A stretch of DNA of 64,000 bases from Aquimarina algiphila (GCF_007489275.1 NZ_VLNR01000016.1:1-64000), one strand, 5' to 3'. Counted from the stretch's first letter, positions 26,389 to 35,958 are shown. Notes: a model not told the origin generated them from the sequence alone. A program made the numbers and translations.

Positions 26389-27177
26389 TTAATGAAGCGT
26401 CTTGAAATATGAAAATGCATCTGCCAAACGAGAACCATACCATGAAAAATATTCTCCGTCTACAAGAATAACTTTAGCATCAGGAGAAATGGCTTTTATC
26501 TCTTTTATATGTTTTTTTGAAAAAGGAAAAGGTTCTGATGATAATAAAATCATATCTAAATCTTTAATTTTGCTTAGCTTTTCTTCAGAAATTTCGGGAT
26601 AACGATCTTCATCGCCAAAAACATTAATAAAACCATTAACACTAAGCATATAATTGACAAATGTAGTATTACCTACAGCCATCCAGGGTTTTCTCCATAT
26701 AAAATACGCTACGCGTTTTTGGGGTTTATTTTTTATAAAATCGTCAAAAGATACTTTCTGGATATTTATACTAGAGGTAAGTTGATCAGCTTCTGTTTTT
26801 TTATCAAAAATCTCTCCATAGTGTCTAATCATTTCTAAAGCCTCTGACACAGAATAAATATCTGAAACATGAACAGGATATTCGTCTTCTAATGCCTCTA
26901 CAATTTCTTTTGTATTTTCTTCTTTATTGCATAGGATAATATCTGGGTTCAATTTTTTAATTTTTTCAAAATTAACCTTTTTGGTACCTCCAACAATGGT
27001 CTTCTGATTTCTTATGGATACAGGGTGCACACAAAATTTTGTTACTCCGACAATATTATCTAATAATCCCAAAGAAACTAACAGTTCTGTTTGAGAAGGA
27101 ACCAAAGAAATTATTCTCTTTGGAGTATCCAAGAGTTCTATTTTTCTCCCCAGTTGATCTATATAAATCATATCCAA
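26389..27177 (-). CDS. BtuF-like helical-backbone metal/cobalamin-binding protein without signal peptide
   Basis: 262 residues with the two-lobed fold of class III periplasmic binding proteins: PKRIISLVPSQTELLVSLGL, then a GVTKFCVHP loop and long backbone helix, and a second lobe with WRKPWMAVGNTTFVNYML and SWYGSRLADAF. This matches cobalamin/corrinoid binding proteins of the BtuF type. No signal peptide or lipobox is present at either candidate start (27177 or 27171), so it may remain in the cytoplasm. No ABC permease or ATPase lies nearby. It may help corrinoid handling for IcmF; this is inferred. Confidence 0.8.
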   Translation of the reverse strand: MDMIYIDQLGRKIELLDTPKRIISLVPSQTELLVSLGLLDNIVGVTKFCVHPVSIRNQKTIVGGTKKVNFEKIKKLNPDIILCNKEENTKEIVEALEDEYPVHVSDIYSVSEALEMIRHYGEIFDKKTEADQLTSSINIQKVSFDDFIKNKPQKRVAYFIWRKPWMAVGNTTFVNYMLSVNGFINVFGDEDRYPEISEEKLSKIKDLDMILLSSEPFPFSKKHIKEIKAISPDAKVILVDGEYFSWYGSRLADAFSYFKTLH

Positions 27178-27305
27178 ATATTCTTAAACGTAATATAAAC
27201 AAATCATAAAAAAAGATTAAATACTTAATTACTAGATAATTAAAATAGGTTTTTAGTTCCAAATTCCCTATCTTAGAGAAGATTAATAATTAAAATTTTG
27301 GGGCT

Positions 27306-27422
27306 ATGAATTCAATATTACCAAACATTATCTTTTATGGTATAATGCCATTTTTCATTGTTTTTATTGCATATGGATTATTTGGATATGCCAAACAAGT
27401 GTTTAACGCAAATAGACGTTAG
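27306..27422 (+). CDS. Small single-helix membrane protein
   Basis: 38 residues (MNSILPNIIFYGIMPFFIVF... ending NANRR): one hydrophobic helix followed by a short basic tail. The ATG at 27306 follows an A/T-rich stretch with TTAAAATTTTGG, a possible promoter box. It ends just before a strong terminator, which supports a real short transcript. I do not know the family. Confidence 0.5.
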   Translation: MNSILPNIIFYGIMPFFIVFIAYGLFGYAKQVFNANRR

Positions 27423-27434
27423 TTCTATACATTG

Positions 27435-27481
27435 AAAAAGGAACAAGAATTTTCATATTCATATCCATCTTGTTCCTTTTT
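27435..27481. terminator. Bidirectional intrinsic terminator
   Basis: A perfect 14-bp stem (27435-27448 with 27468-27481) flanked by A- and T-runs, between the small membrane ORF and pyrF, which converge. Confidence 0.85.
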
Positions 27482-27482
27482 T

Positions 27483-28304
27483 TTATTTTGCGGTATTTAG
27501 AATTTCTTGCATCTGTTTTTGTAGTTCACTTGCTTTATTTGCTGCAGCTTTATCATAATCCATTCCATCTGAAGCATAAATAATTCCTCTAGATGAATTC
27601 ACTAATAATCCTACCTGATTATTTAATCCATGTTTACAAACTTCTTGCAAATTTCCTCCTTGCGCTCCCACTCCTGGAACTAATAAAAAGCTTTCAGGAA
27701 TAATTTTTCTTATGTCAGACAAATATTCTGCCTTGGTAGCACCTACTACATACATTAAATTTTCAGAATTCTCATAGGATTTAGAAACTTCCAGAACTTG
27801 TTTATACAGTTCTTTCCCCTCAACATCTTTTGTCTGAAAATCAAAAGCTCCCTGATTAGAGGTTAATGCCAAAAGTATAGTATGTTTATTCTCAAAAGCC
27901 AGAAACGGCTCCACAGAATCCTTACCCATATAAGGAGCAATAGTTATAGAATCAAACTCTAAGTCCTCAAAGAAAGCTTTAGCATACATCGTACTTGTGT
28001 TTCCAATATCGCCTCGTTTGGCGTCTGCTATTGTAAAAACTTCTGGATAATTTTCATTTAGATAAGTAATGGTTTTTTCTAGAGATTCCCACCCCTTGAT
28101 ACCATAAGCTTCATAAAAAGCTATATTAGGTTTATAGGCCACGGCAAGGTGATGAGTAGCATCTATAATTGCTTTATTAAACTCAAAAATAGGGTCTTCT
28201 TTTTCTAATATATGCTTCGGAATTTTATTTAGATCCACGTCCAAACCAATACATAAAAACGATTTCTTCTTATGTATTTGCGCTACAAGTTCCTGAGTTG
28301 TCAT
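27483..28304 (-). CDS. pyrF: Orotidine 5'-phosphate decarboxylase (type 2)
   Basis: 273 residues, the length of the longer class 2 PyrF enzymes. The catalytic Lys/Asp array is [11 protein letters not shown], with [14 protein letters not shown] near the start and [11 protein letters not shown] for phosphate binding. It removes CO2 from OMP to form UMP, the last step of pyrimidine synthesis. It lies 29 bases behind the saccharopine-dehydrogenase-like gene on the same strand. Confidence 0.95.
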   Translation of the reverse strand: MTTQELVAQIHKKKSFLCIGLDVDLNKIPKHILEKEDPIFEFNKAIIDATHHLAVAYKPNIAFYEAYGIKGWESLEKTITYLNENYPEVFTIADAKRGDIGNTSTMYAKAFFEDLEFDSITIAPYMGKDSVEPFLAFENKHTILLALTSNQGAFDFQTKDVEGKELYKQVLEVSKSYENSENLMYVVGATKAEYLSDIRKIIPESFLLVPGVGAQGGNLQEVCKHGLNNQVGLLVNSSRGIIYASDGMDYDKAAANKASELQKQMQEILNTAK

Positions 28305-28333
28305 ATCTCTGTATTAAATCAATTTATTTATTA

Positions 28334-29542
28334 TTACTCTTTACCCTCTACATAGTCCTGAAGATAACTATATCTTTTGGTCAATCTCCCTCCTTGAGTC
28401 ATTCTTGCTCTTTCCAGAATCCCATCTTTATCCTCATTAAAAAATGCAGGGATTACCGAGGTCAAAAACATTTCCCCAAATCCTTCACTAGCATCCTTAG
28501 GCAATTCACAAGGTAAATTATCAACTGCCATTACCGTTATTGCTTTTGGATCTTTATAATCAATTTCTGTTTCTGTTTCTGGATTGTATCCATAAATAGG
28601 ATCTGCTATTGTAGAGGATCTAATTGTACTTGCTACGGGGCCATCTATATCACAGGATATATCTGCCACTAATTTGATATTAAAATCTCTGGATTTTGCA
28701 TCATCTCTAGTAAAAATAAAAGGAGCTCCATCACCATAAAAATGACCTGCTATATACATATCACTTACTTTTGCAAATCGCATAAAATCTCCTTCATATT
28801 CTCCTGGGTTTTTATAAAAATCATTCTTATCCAAAATTTTTCCATCTTTTCGTTTACTATAATCTAAAACATCAATCTGTACATATACTGGTTCATCAAA
28901 TGTTGTATCAAGGTATTCTTCTACTGTAACCTGTCTGATGTTCATTGCCTCCAAAATCTCTTTAGCTCCTCCTCCTACTTTACCATTCCCTGTAAGTACT
29001 ATTTTTATGTTTGGAAGCTTAATTTTGGATAATTCTAATTCTAATGCTTTTTGATCACTCAAGGTTTCTGCTTTAGGAAGAGTAAACGTATTATATTTAA
29101 GTCCCCAAGCTCTAAATCCATTATATGCACCAACAATTCCTGCATATTTCCCAAAACCGATCAATCTAAATCCATTTTGACCAACGATTACTTCATGATC
29201 ATACAGTTCAATATTTTTTTTAAGAATAGCATTAAGAAGATCCCTATTATAAGGTTGTTTTTTGATCGTATGCGAAAAGAAAAAATACTTTTTATTAGGG
29301 ATCAAGGCAGAAATTGGTACTTCTTTGACTCCTAGCAACACGTCACAATCAGAAAGATCTTCAGAAACCGTAAAACCAGCCTCTGTATATGCTTCATCTT
29401 TAAAAATTCTGACATCAGAATGTTCTACATTAAAAGAAGCTTTGGGAAACTTACTCACTACTGATCTTAAGCCATTTGGAGAGAAAACTACACGACGATC
29501 TGGCGGATTTTTTCGTTCTTTGATAATACCGAACTTGGTCAT
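28334..29542 (-). CDS. NAD(P)-dependent saccharopine/alanine dehydrogenase-like protein
   Basis: 402 residues from the ATG at 29542 (MTKFGIIKERKNPPDRRV). The longer open frame to 29737 would run into the tmRNA gene on the other strand and has no family support. Domains: an AlaDH/PNT-like N-terminal part with GIIKERKNPPDRRV, then a Rossmann domain with VLTGNGKVGGGAKEIL, and a C-terminal part with ADISCDIDGPVASTI, the arrangement of lysine-forming saccharopine dehydrogenase (LYS1) homologues. In Bacteroidota it often carries only a general oxidoreductase name. Substrate not proven. Confidence 0.8.
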   Translation of the reverse strand: MTKFGIIKERKNPPDRRVVFSPNGLRSVVSKFPKASFNVEHSDVRIFKDEAYTEAGFTVSEDLSDCDVLLGVKEVPISALIPNKKYFFFSHTIKKQPYNRDLLNAILKKNIELYDHEVIVGQNGFRLIGFGKYAGIVGAYNGFRAWGLKYNTFTLPKAETLSDQKALELELSKIKLPNIKIVLTGNGKVGGGAKEILEAMNIRQVTVEEYLDTTFDEPVYVQIDVLDYSKRKDGKILDKNDFYKNPGEYEGDFMRFAKVSDMYIAGHFYGDGAPFIFTRDDAKSRDFNIKLVADISCDIDGPVASTIRSSTIADPIYGYNPETETEIDYKDPKAITVMAVDNLPCELPKDASEGFGEMFLTSVIPAFFNEDKDGILERARMTQGGRLTKRYSYLQDYVEGKE

Positions 29543-29692
29543 ATGTAATTGGTATGTTTTTTGTGATTTAAAATTGCGGCTAAAGATATGACAATTATAC
29601 GTATCTTTGCCGACCTTTGATTTTTTAATCAAATTATAAACAGTAGACAGATATTGTTTATATATGATGATCAAATTAAAGCAAATGCTATT

Positions 29693-30088
29693 GGGGTCGA
29701 CTGGTTTTGACAGCGAGACTAATAGGATAGTAAGCATGCCGAGCTATGAAGTTAATGCTCGTAAATATCTATTTCACTTTTTTAAACGGCGAGAATAACT
29801 ACGCCCTAGCTGCATAATCTGAATTTTAGTAGGATAGTGCCTCGGTTCACAAGGTGAACAAGCAGGATACCTCTCAAGAGCCTTGGTTTACGGCGATTGA
29901 TTATGGGGTATCGTAAAAGTAAACCTAGAAATTATAGGATCTTGATATAATTTCGAAATTTAATTGAGAATAAGCGATAAGTTGGCGGTTTTTGGTCTTT
30001 CCTATCGACGAAAATTAAACAAAAACTAAGCATGTAGAAAGCTGTTGTATTACTTGTTTGGACGAGGGTTCGAATCCCTCCGACTCCA
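29693..30088 (+). ncRNA. ssrA: Transfer-messenger RNA (tmRNA)
   Basis: The 5' end GGGGTCG pairs with CGACTCC at the 3' end to form the acceptor stem; the T-arm GGACGAGGGTTCGAATCCCTCC lies at the 3' end. The 3' A is followed by CT, so CCA must be added by enzyme. The internal message reads GGC GAG AAT AAC TAC GCC CTA GCT GCA TAA (29788-29817), giving the tag GENNYALAA after the tRNA alanine, the form known from flavobacteria. It rescues stalled ribosomes together with SmpB and marks the nascent protein for proteolysis. Confidence 0.96.
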
Positions 30089-30111
30089 CTAAGAATTGAT
30101 CAAATTCCTTC

Positions 30112-30145
30112 AAAAGCCTATAAATACTATGTTTATGGGCTTTTT
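30112..30145 (+). terminator. Terminator of tmRNA
   Basis: A stem AAAAGCCTATAAA (30112-30124) pairs with TTTATGGGCTTTT (30132-30144) with one wobble, loop of seven bases and a T-run after it, 24 bases behind the tmRNA 3' end. Confidence 0.8.
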
Positions 30146-30397
30146 AATTTTCTTTTAGTATCAAATGAAATCATCTACTACCAAATAAATTCTTCATATA
30201 GGTTAAAAGTCATCCAGGATTAGACTTTAATTTATGTATGTTTATGTGTAATTTTTCTAGAATAATTATTTTTTCAAATAAAATCTAGCAGCCATTTAAC
30301 ATATCCCAAATATTAAACGTACCCTTAGGAATTACTTATAATTTGGGACTGCAAATTTTGCTAGCCCTATTTACTATATTTTGCTTTAATCAAACTT

Positions 30398-30919
30398 CTA
30401 TTCTGAAATCACAACCCCATCTGTAGTAAAGGCAAAACCTTGCTGACCAGAAATACCGACCATAACTCCTTGAAAAATTGGCTTAATAGTTTTATTAGCC
30501 CCCCAGGTAATTAAAAAATTGGCCCCACTTCCACCCAAAGTGTCCTTCTCTTCGATCACATATTCAATAGATTCTAGTGGTTTAAGATAAATAGGTTTCT
30601 TTATATAACTTCTCACAAAATCTCCTTGAGTATTATAATAATCTGCATTTTTTATAAATAATGAATCTTCTGGACTGGTATTTCTAATACTCAATGTAGC
30701 TGTAAGCAGAAATCGATAATCTTTGTTCTTATTATAAATGTCAGAATAAATCGGCACATACATTTGCTGTTTTATCGGGTAACTAAAGTTTTCATTATCC
30801 TCAATTATGTTTTCTTTAAGTATTCCTTGTTCTAATTGTTTGTTAGGGTTTTGTTTAATACAACCCGATAGAACAAGAAAAAAAACTGATACAGCACAAA
30901 AGCTTTTACATATATCCAT
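30398..30919 (-). CDS. DUF3124 lipoprotein
   Basis: 173 residues with lipobox LSGC. The body matches DUF3124: YVPIYSDIYN, TLSIRNTSPEDSLFIKNADYYNTQG, KPIYLKPLESIEYVIEEKD and GGSGANFLITWGA. It is a beta-rich, probably periplasmic domain without known function, found in bacteria of marine origin. It stands alone and is divergent from corA. No promoter of the TGAG type was found upstream. Confidence 0.88.
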   Translation of the reverse strand: MDICKSFCAVSVFFLVLSGCIKQNPNKQLEQGILKENIIEDNENFSYPIKQQMYVPIYSDIYNKNKDYRFLLTATLSIRNTSPEDSLFIKNADYYNTQGDFVRSYIKKPIYLKPLESIEYVIEEKDTLGGSGANFLITWGANKTIKPIFQGVMVGISGQQGFAFTTDGVVISE

Positions 30920-31043
30920 GAAACATTAAAATTACCATTAATTTAGATTGAAATTACATTTTTTTTAGAATGTAATTAGGTATTGTTACTGAAATTTTAC
31001 AAAAAAATTCTTTTTAATACATTTACAGAACAAGCACTACACT

Positions 31044-32132
31044 ATGAAGAAAAACAAACCTATTCATAAAAAAAGTAAAAAACCAAAATCCTCTCAAAGT
31101 TTAGGAAAAGCACCAGGAACTGTAGTTTATATAGGCGAAAAGGAGCATCTTAACACTAAAATAGAAATTCAGGATTATACCAGAGACACCCACAATATTA
31201 CTGAAACAGACAATGTCAAAGATGCATTTATCTTTAAAGGGAATGATCATATTACCTGGATCAATATAAATGGCCTCAATCATACCCAAGAAATTATCAG
31301 TATTGGTGAATTTTATGGATTACATCCTTTAATTCTTGAAGATATAGTAAATACTGATCAACGTCCAAAGATAGATGAATACGAAAATTACATATTTCTG
31401 GTGCTAAAAATGATGTATTTCAATAAAGAAAAAGAATTTATTGTAGAGCATATTTCTATCGTTTTAGGGAAAGATCACGTCATTACTTTTCAAGAATCTG
31501 ACGAAGACATTTTTGATCCTGTAAGAATTCGAATAACCAATGCGCAAAGTAGAATTCGTAACTCTGGAGCTGGATATCTTGCCTATTCTTTGCTTGATGC
31601 TATTTTTGATAATTATTTTGTAGTTATCGATGACCTTGGTGATAAAGTAGAACAATTAGAAGAAGAGTTATTTAATGAAAAGGAAGGGGATAATATCACA
31701 CAGGAAATACAATCGCTTAAACGCGAAATCTTACGTATTCGAAGAAGTATTTTACCACTTAGAGAAGTTATCGGTAGGATTGTTAAATCTGACACTGCTC
31801 TTATTCTAGAAAAAAATAAAGACTATTACAGAGATTTATATGATCACATCATTCATATACAAGAGAATATTGATGTTTATCGAGAAATGATATGGGGACT
31901 CATGGACATGTACATGACCACTATCAGTAATAAAATGAACGGTATTATGAAAGTTCTAACCATTATCGCAACGATATTCATTCCTTTAACTTTTATTGCG
32001 GGCATATATGGAATGAACTTTGAAAATATGCCTGAACTTAAATACCAATATGGGTATCATACCCTAGTTTGTATTATGATTCTAATTTTTATTGCATTAT
32101 TGATTTTTTTTAGAAAAAAGAAATGGTTATAA
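31044..32132 (+). CDS. corA: Magnesium/cobalt transporter CorA
   Basis: 362 residues: a large cytoplasmic alpha/beta domain and long stalk helix (about 1-295), then two membrane helices at the C-terminus. The pore motif YGMNFENMPEL stands between them, and the protein ends in a basic tail KKKW. CorA forms a pentamer in the inner membrane that imports Mg2+ (or Co2+). The first 30 residues are very basic and not part of the usual family start. It opens the stress-type region; no shared promoter motif was seen ahead of it. Confidence 0.95.
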   Translation: MKKNKPIHKKSKKPKSSQSLGKAPGTVVYIGEKEHLNTKIEIQDYTRDTHNITETDNVKDAFIFKGNDHITWININGLNHTQEIISIGEFYGLHPLILEDIVNTDQRPKIDEYENYIFLVLKMMYFNKEKEFIVEHISIVLGKDHVITFQESDEDIFDPVRIRITNAQSRIRNSGAGYLAYSLLDAIFDNYFVVIDDLGDKVEQLEEELFNEKEGDNITQEIQSLKREILRIRRSILPLREVIGRIVKSDTALILEKNKDYYRDLYDHIIHIQENIDVYREMIWGLMDMYMTTISNKMNGIMKVLTIIATIFIPLTFIAGIYGMNFENMPELKYQYGYHTLVCIMILIFIALLIFFRKKKWL

Positions 32133-32348
32133 CATCATATAATATTACCTAATTATCACTTGTAGGACATCTATCTATTTATCAACTCATAGTAGTATAT
32201 TCTATTTGAGACAACATTTGGATCAAATGCGTCAATGTAACATATTAAATTTCATTTACTTAGTGGTATATATAAATTACCTAGATTATTTAACTATAAC
32301 TAATATTCAACTGATTGGTAAACATAGTTTAGGTTCAAAACAATAGAA

Positions 32349-32663
32349 ATGAAAAAACTAGGTACGCTTACTATAACAGCAATATTATTAATAAGCATTA
32401 CCGTTTTCACATTACAAAATTCTCAGATAGTTGTTATTAAACTACTCTTCTGGGAAGCAGAAGCTTCTCTATCAATGATTCTATTTACTGTATTCTCTAC
32501 AGCTATATTGATTACGGTTATAGCAATTATACCAACAATATACCACTTAAAAAAACTTAGAGATCAATCTCAAAAAAAAGTAAAATCATTGGTAAAAGAA
32601 AGTGAAAAATTATCAGAACCTGAAGCAAAAAATATTATGGCCGAAGGACAAGTTGAAAAATAA
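32349..32663 (+). CDS. LapA-domain (DUF1049) membrane protein
   Basis: 104 residues with two membrane helices (about 7-22, 40-62) and the LapA hallmark TLQNSQIVVIKLLFW between them, followed by a charged coiled tail. LapA proteins of E. coli help control LPS amount through LapB; in Bacteroidota the role is unknown. The dps gene follows after 12 bases, so they are probably one operon. Confidence 0.85.
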   Translation: MKKLGTLTITAILLISITVFTLQNSQIVVIKLLFWEAEASLSMILFTVFSTAILITVIAIIPTIYHLKKLRDQSQKKVKSLVKESEKLSEPEAKNIMAEGQVEK

Positions 32664-32675
32664 TATAAAAATAAA

Positions 32676-33179
32676 ATGATTATGACAGAGACAATCAAAA
32701 AACAAAAATCTTTTAAAAAACTAGGATTTAGCTATTTAGAAACTGCAGAAATTGTTGTTTCTCTCAATAAGTTATTGGCTAACTACACCGTTCACTATCA
32801 TAAACTAAGAACATTTCACTGGAATGTTGACGGAAGAGATTTCTTTGAGCTTCACGAACAGTTTGAAATTGAACATAATGCAGTTAAAGAGCAAACCGAT
32901 ACTATTGCAGAAAGAATTAGAGTCTTTGGATTAAAGCCTCGATATACTTTACAACAACATCTCAATATAGCTAATTTAAAAGAACAAGAGAAAGATTTAG
33001 CTCCGATCGAAATGGTACAAGAAACACTTAATGACTTTAGAATCATACATGACTCTTTGCTAGATGTTTTAGACGCATCTTTACAATCAGGAGATACAGT
33101 AACTGAAGAAATTATTACTCAGTTTATGAGAAGATTAGAAAAAAGACATTGGATGTTCACTGCCTGGGCTAAGGTTTAA
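32676..33179 (+). CDS. dps: Dps family ferritin (first copy)
   Basis: 167 residues (start 32676, or 32682 two codons later). The four-helix ferritin fold carries the Dps ferroxidase set at the subunit interface: FHWNVDGRDFFELHEQFE with His48, His60 and Glu64, then the acidic EQTDTIAERI. Dps shells of 12 subunits oxidise and store iron with hydrogen peroxide and guard DNA in stress. The N-terminus has several lysines that may touch DNA. A second Dps with a different N-terminus is encoded at 43367. Confidence 0.93.
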   Translation: MIMTETIKKQKSFKKLGFSYLETAEIVVSLNKLLANYTVHYHKLRTFHWNVDGRDFFELHEQFEIEHNAVKEQTDTIAERIRVFGLKPRYTLQQHLNIANLKEQEKDLAPIEMVQETLNDFRIIHDSLLDVLDASLQSGDTVTEEIITQFMRRLEKRHWMFTAWAKV

Positions 33180-33372
33180 AAATAAACTCAATTGAAATTA
33201 ACTTTTGAAAAACAATAGCGGAAGCTCTTTAAGAATAGTAACAACAACATCTGTTTTTGTTTTTATAATGACATTACTAATATTTTTTATATGAAGTAAA
33301 ATTGAAATAACTAACATTAAAATTATTTAATTGCGGAAACTTATTATAGATTTTTCAAAATTAATTTAATCA

Positions 33373-33486
33373 ATGACTAAAATAAAAATCAAATTCAAAA
33401 AAAAAATAATAAAATCTTTATTAATAATGATTATAGGTTCTACTATTCTATATGGATTAGCTATATTGTTTGCTATGAGCCATTAA
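33373..33486 (+). CDS. Small membrane peptide
   Basis: 37 residues: a basic N-terminus (MTKIKIKFKKKIIK) and one hydrophobic helix ending AILFAMSH. It lies 20 bases before another tiny ORF, in a stretch of stress-type genes. No family is recognised; such small basic-hydrophobic proteins are often missed in annotation. Confidence 0.45.
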   Translation: MTKIKIKFKKKIIKSLLIMIIGSTILYGLAILFAMSH

Positions 33487-33505
33487 CAACCTTCAATAAA
33501 AAACT

Positions 33506-33634
33506 ATGAAATCAAAACACACAATACAAAGACCAGGTCTACGGAAAAAATTTTTTGGTAGTAAAGCATATTTAAGAGGTGTGCAAAAAAGAATAAAAAA
33601 AAATACTAAACCTAAAAAAGCATTTTCTTTCTAA
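33506..33634 (+). CDS. Small very basic protein
   Basis: 42 residues, with roughly a third Lys or Arg (ends RIKKNTKPKKAFSF; contains GLRKKFFGSKAYLRG). No signal or membrane part. It might bind nucleic acid or phospholipid, but this is only suggested by charge. It may share a transcript with the small membrane peptide upstream. About 330 bases without a gene follow. Confidence 0.45.
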   Translation: MKSKHTIQRPGLRKKFFGSKAYLRGVQKRIKKNTKPKKAFSF

Positions 33635-33878
33635 TTTTTCTTTCGAGTTTTAAAACTCAAAACAAAACCTTATTATGAATAGGGATTAAAACAATAACTT
33701 CATATAAATATTAGAATAACAAACAGTTCTAATTAAGGAAATTCATAACCCTAATTTATTATCAATGGATTAATTTTTAGAAATTTAAAAAACACCTCTT
33801 TAATCTTCCTTAAAAACTGAATATACATTTTTGTTAGCCTTCAAAACATAATTCTCTTAACCAAATTCAAATTCCATA

Positions 33879-33913
33879 TGAGTTAATCAATCTTCTATTA
33901 TAGCACCTTTTTG
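33879..33913 (+). promoter_or_regulatory. Possible TGAG-type promoter for the gene at 33962 (weak)
   Basis: TGAGTTAATC (33879-33888) stands 26 bases (counted from GAG) before CCTTTTTG (33906-33913), which keeps only the TTTG half of TAnnTTTG. The gap 33635-33961 is otherwise plain A/T-rich DNA in which I see no gene or repeat. Confidence 0.3.
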
Positions 33914-33961
33914 ATCTATACCTATAGTATCTTTCAATTAAGAAAATAAAATTCGAGAAAG

Positions 33962-34375
33962 ATGAAGAAGCAACAAGCAGATAAGATTATTTTACTCAGT
34001 ATTTCAATTATTCTTGCATTTATATATTCTGCATATACAACACAATTATCTAAATCCGATTTAGTTGGCTGTTGGATTGAATCATTTGAAGAAAAAAATG
34101 TGCGAGAAACTTCAGCCATAATTTACAAATCCTGTAAAGAAAACTCTTTAACTCCAAAAAGAAGATTTCGCTTTAAAATGGAATTAAAGAAGAATCAATC
34201 ATGTAATTATCTTTCCTTAGTTACCAATGATGCTCATAGGATGCTACCGGGAACCTGGCAATATGATTCTAAAACTAGTACTCTGACAATAAAAAATTCA
34301 GATAATGAGATATTTAAGTCATTTAAGATTGTTGAGGCTAAACAAAATGAACTTAGTTTAAGACTTATAAAGTAA
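33962..34375 (+). CDS. Hypothetical lipocalin-like exported protein
   Basis: 137 residues. A hydrophobic N-terminal segment (about 8-27) is a signal anchor or uncleaved signal. The rest is a small beta domain (LVGCWIESFEE, RFRFKMELKKNQSCNYL, LPGTWQYDSKTSTLTIKN) with the GxW start and the GTWxYD repeat common in lipocalin-like proteins of Bacteroidota. Four cysteines might form disulfides. Function unknown. It precedes the nitroreductase gene by 32 bases. Confidence 0.6.
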   Translation: MKKQQADKIILLSISIILAFIYSAYTTQLSKSDLVGCWIESFEEKNVRETSAIIYKSCKENSLTPKRRFRFKMELKKNQSCNYLSLVTNDAHRMLPGTWQYDSKTSTLTIKNSDNEIFKSFKIVEAKQNELSLRLIK

Positions 34376-34407
34376 TACAAATTGTGTAAAACAAAAAAGA
34401 CTTACAT

Positions 34408-35076
34408 ATGAAAAATACAATTGCTAAAGAAAATGATACCAAATTTGAAATATTACCCATTCTAAAAGAAAGATATTCACCCAGAACATTTTCTAAAACT
34501 CCTTTATCAGAAGTTGAGTTGAGATCACTTTTTGAAGCCGGAAGATGGGCTTCTAGTTCATATAACCAGCAACCTTGGAGAATTATCTGGGGTATAAAAG
34601 GGAACAAGACCTATGATAGAATATTTAGTTGTTTAAGTGAATTTAATCAGTCCTGGGCGAGTAACGCACCAGTTTTATTATTAAATGGTTTTAAGAAAAC
34701 AACCGATAAAGGGGAAGAGAATTTCCTCGCATTACACGACTTAGGACTATTTATGGGAAATGTTAGTGCCCAGGCTCAGCATCTCGGTATCGCACTACAT
34801 CAAATGGCAGGAGTCAATTTTGAAAAGGCAAAAAAAGAGTTCAATTTTCCTAAAGATTATCATGTAGCTACAGCAGTAGCTATAGGTCATTATGGAGGTA
34901 ATATAGAGGACTTGCCTAAAGATTTAAGAGATCAAGAAGACCCTATAAACAGAACAAGAATGATGCAACAGGAATTTACTTTTAATGGAGATTATTTTAA
35001 TGAACCCGAGTTAGACTCTTCCGAAAGAGGGTTAAACTCATCTAAAGAACAAATTATGAAAAAGATTAATAATTGA
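34408..35076 (+). CDS. Nitroreductase family protein
   Basis: 222 residues with the FMN-binding nitroreductase fold: RYSPRTFSKTPLSEVELRSLFEAGRWASSSYNQQPW holds the N-terminal FMN contacts (Arg-Ser-x-R and SSxNxQPW), and the end has GHYG. Such homodimers reduce nitro compounds, quinones or flavins with NAD(P)H. It starts an apparent operon with the YfdC-like transporter, HPF-like factor and DJ-1 genes (gaps 20-26 bases), all fitting stress response. Confidence 0.9.
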   Translation: MKNTIAKENDTKFEILPILKERYSPRTFSKTPLSEVELRSLFEAGRWASSSYNQQPWRIIWGIKGNKTYDRIFSCLSEFNQSWASNAPVLLLNGFKKTTDKGEENFLALHDLGLFMGNVSAQAQHLGIALHQMAGVNFEKAKKEFNFPKDYHVATAVAIGHYGGNIEDLPKDLRDQEDPINRTRMMQQEFTFNGDYFNEPELDSSERGLNSSKEQIMKKINN

Positions 35077-35100
35077 GATTAAGCATTTGGCTGAAATAAT

Positions 35101-35937
35101 TTGATAAAAGATCCAGAATTGAAAATTGATAAAAACATAAAAGGTGAAATTTTAGAAAATTCACCTATGTCGCATTCTGAAATATTGCGGGAACAAGTAT
35201 CGGAAGCATTGGTTATTTACAACAAAACAAATTCAAGTATTCTATTGAGTTCGTTCTCTGCTGGGTTAGAAATCGGATTTAGTTTTCTACTCATCTGTGT
35301 AATGACCGCTTTTTTTATTGATGAAACGAATAGTGCGGTAGTATGGAAGATAAATGCATTAGTGTATCCAGTTGGATTTATTCTCGTTGTTTTAGGTAAA
35401 TCTATGTTATTTACTGAGCAAACATCTTTACTTACACTACCCGTACTGAATAAAAAATCAAAAATAATAGATCTTTTCAGGCTATGGGGATTAGTACTTA
35501 CAGGAAATATTTTTGGAGGAATATTAATAAGCATCGTCGCCATTTGGATTGGTCCCAAATTAGGGATTTTTGATATAAAAATTGTTGAAAAAGTTTCAGA
35601 ACACGTGCTACATAGTGATCTTACTGTGATATTCGTAAGTGCGATATTAGCAGGATGGTTAATGGGTTTGCTATCCTGGTTACTTACTTCCTCAGATAGC
35701 ACGATTAGTAGAATTTTAGTAATTTATATCATTACAGCAGTAATCGGCGCTATGGGATTGCACCATAGTATTGTAGGAAATATTGAGGTTTTTTCAGGAC
35801 TAATCGTATCAAAAAATATCACATTAATAGATTACCTTTCCTTTCAAGGAATTGCGATTATCGGAAATGCTATAGGTGGAGTTGTATTTGTAGCTTTATT
35901 AAAATACAAAGCTTTTGCCTACAACGGTAATAACTAA
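35101..35937 (+). CDS. Formate/nitrite transporter family protein (YfdC-like)
   Basis: 278 residues from a TTG start at 35101, no ATG nearby. Six membrane helices follow a 50-residue charged cytoplasmic N-terminus. FNT marks are seen in LSSFSAGLEIGFSFLL, LGKSMLFTEQT and GNAIGGVVFVALLKY. The long N-terminus and the wording resemble YfdC, the stress-linked branch, more than FocA. The substrate is not known. The gene lies in the operon 34408-36965. Confidence 0.82.
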   Translation: MIKDPELKIDKNIKGEILENSPMSHSEILREQVSEALVIYNKTNSSILLSSFSAGLEIGFSFLLICVMTAFFIDETNSAVVWKINALVYPVGFILVVLGKSMLFTEQTSLLTLPVLNKKSKIIDLFRLWGLVLTGNIFGGILISIVAIWIGPKLGIFDIKIVEKVSEHVLHSDLTVIFVSAILAGWLMGLLSWLLTSSDSTISRILVIYIITAVIGAMGLHHSIVGNIEVFSGLIVSKNITLIDYLSFQGIAIIGNAIGGVVFVALLKYKAFAYNGNN

Positions 35938-35958
35938 TAAAACAGAAATTATAAATAA

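Noticed and set aside
29543..29737. N-terminal extension of the saccharopine-dehydrogenase-like frame
   Set aside because: It overlaps the tmRNA 5' end and has no resemblance to the family, which starts at the Met at 29542.
32215..32229. Palindrome CATTTG-GAT-CAAATG ahead of the LapA gene
   Set aside because: Short and A/T-rich; such palindromes are expected by chance in this DNA, and no second site was found.
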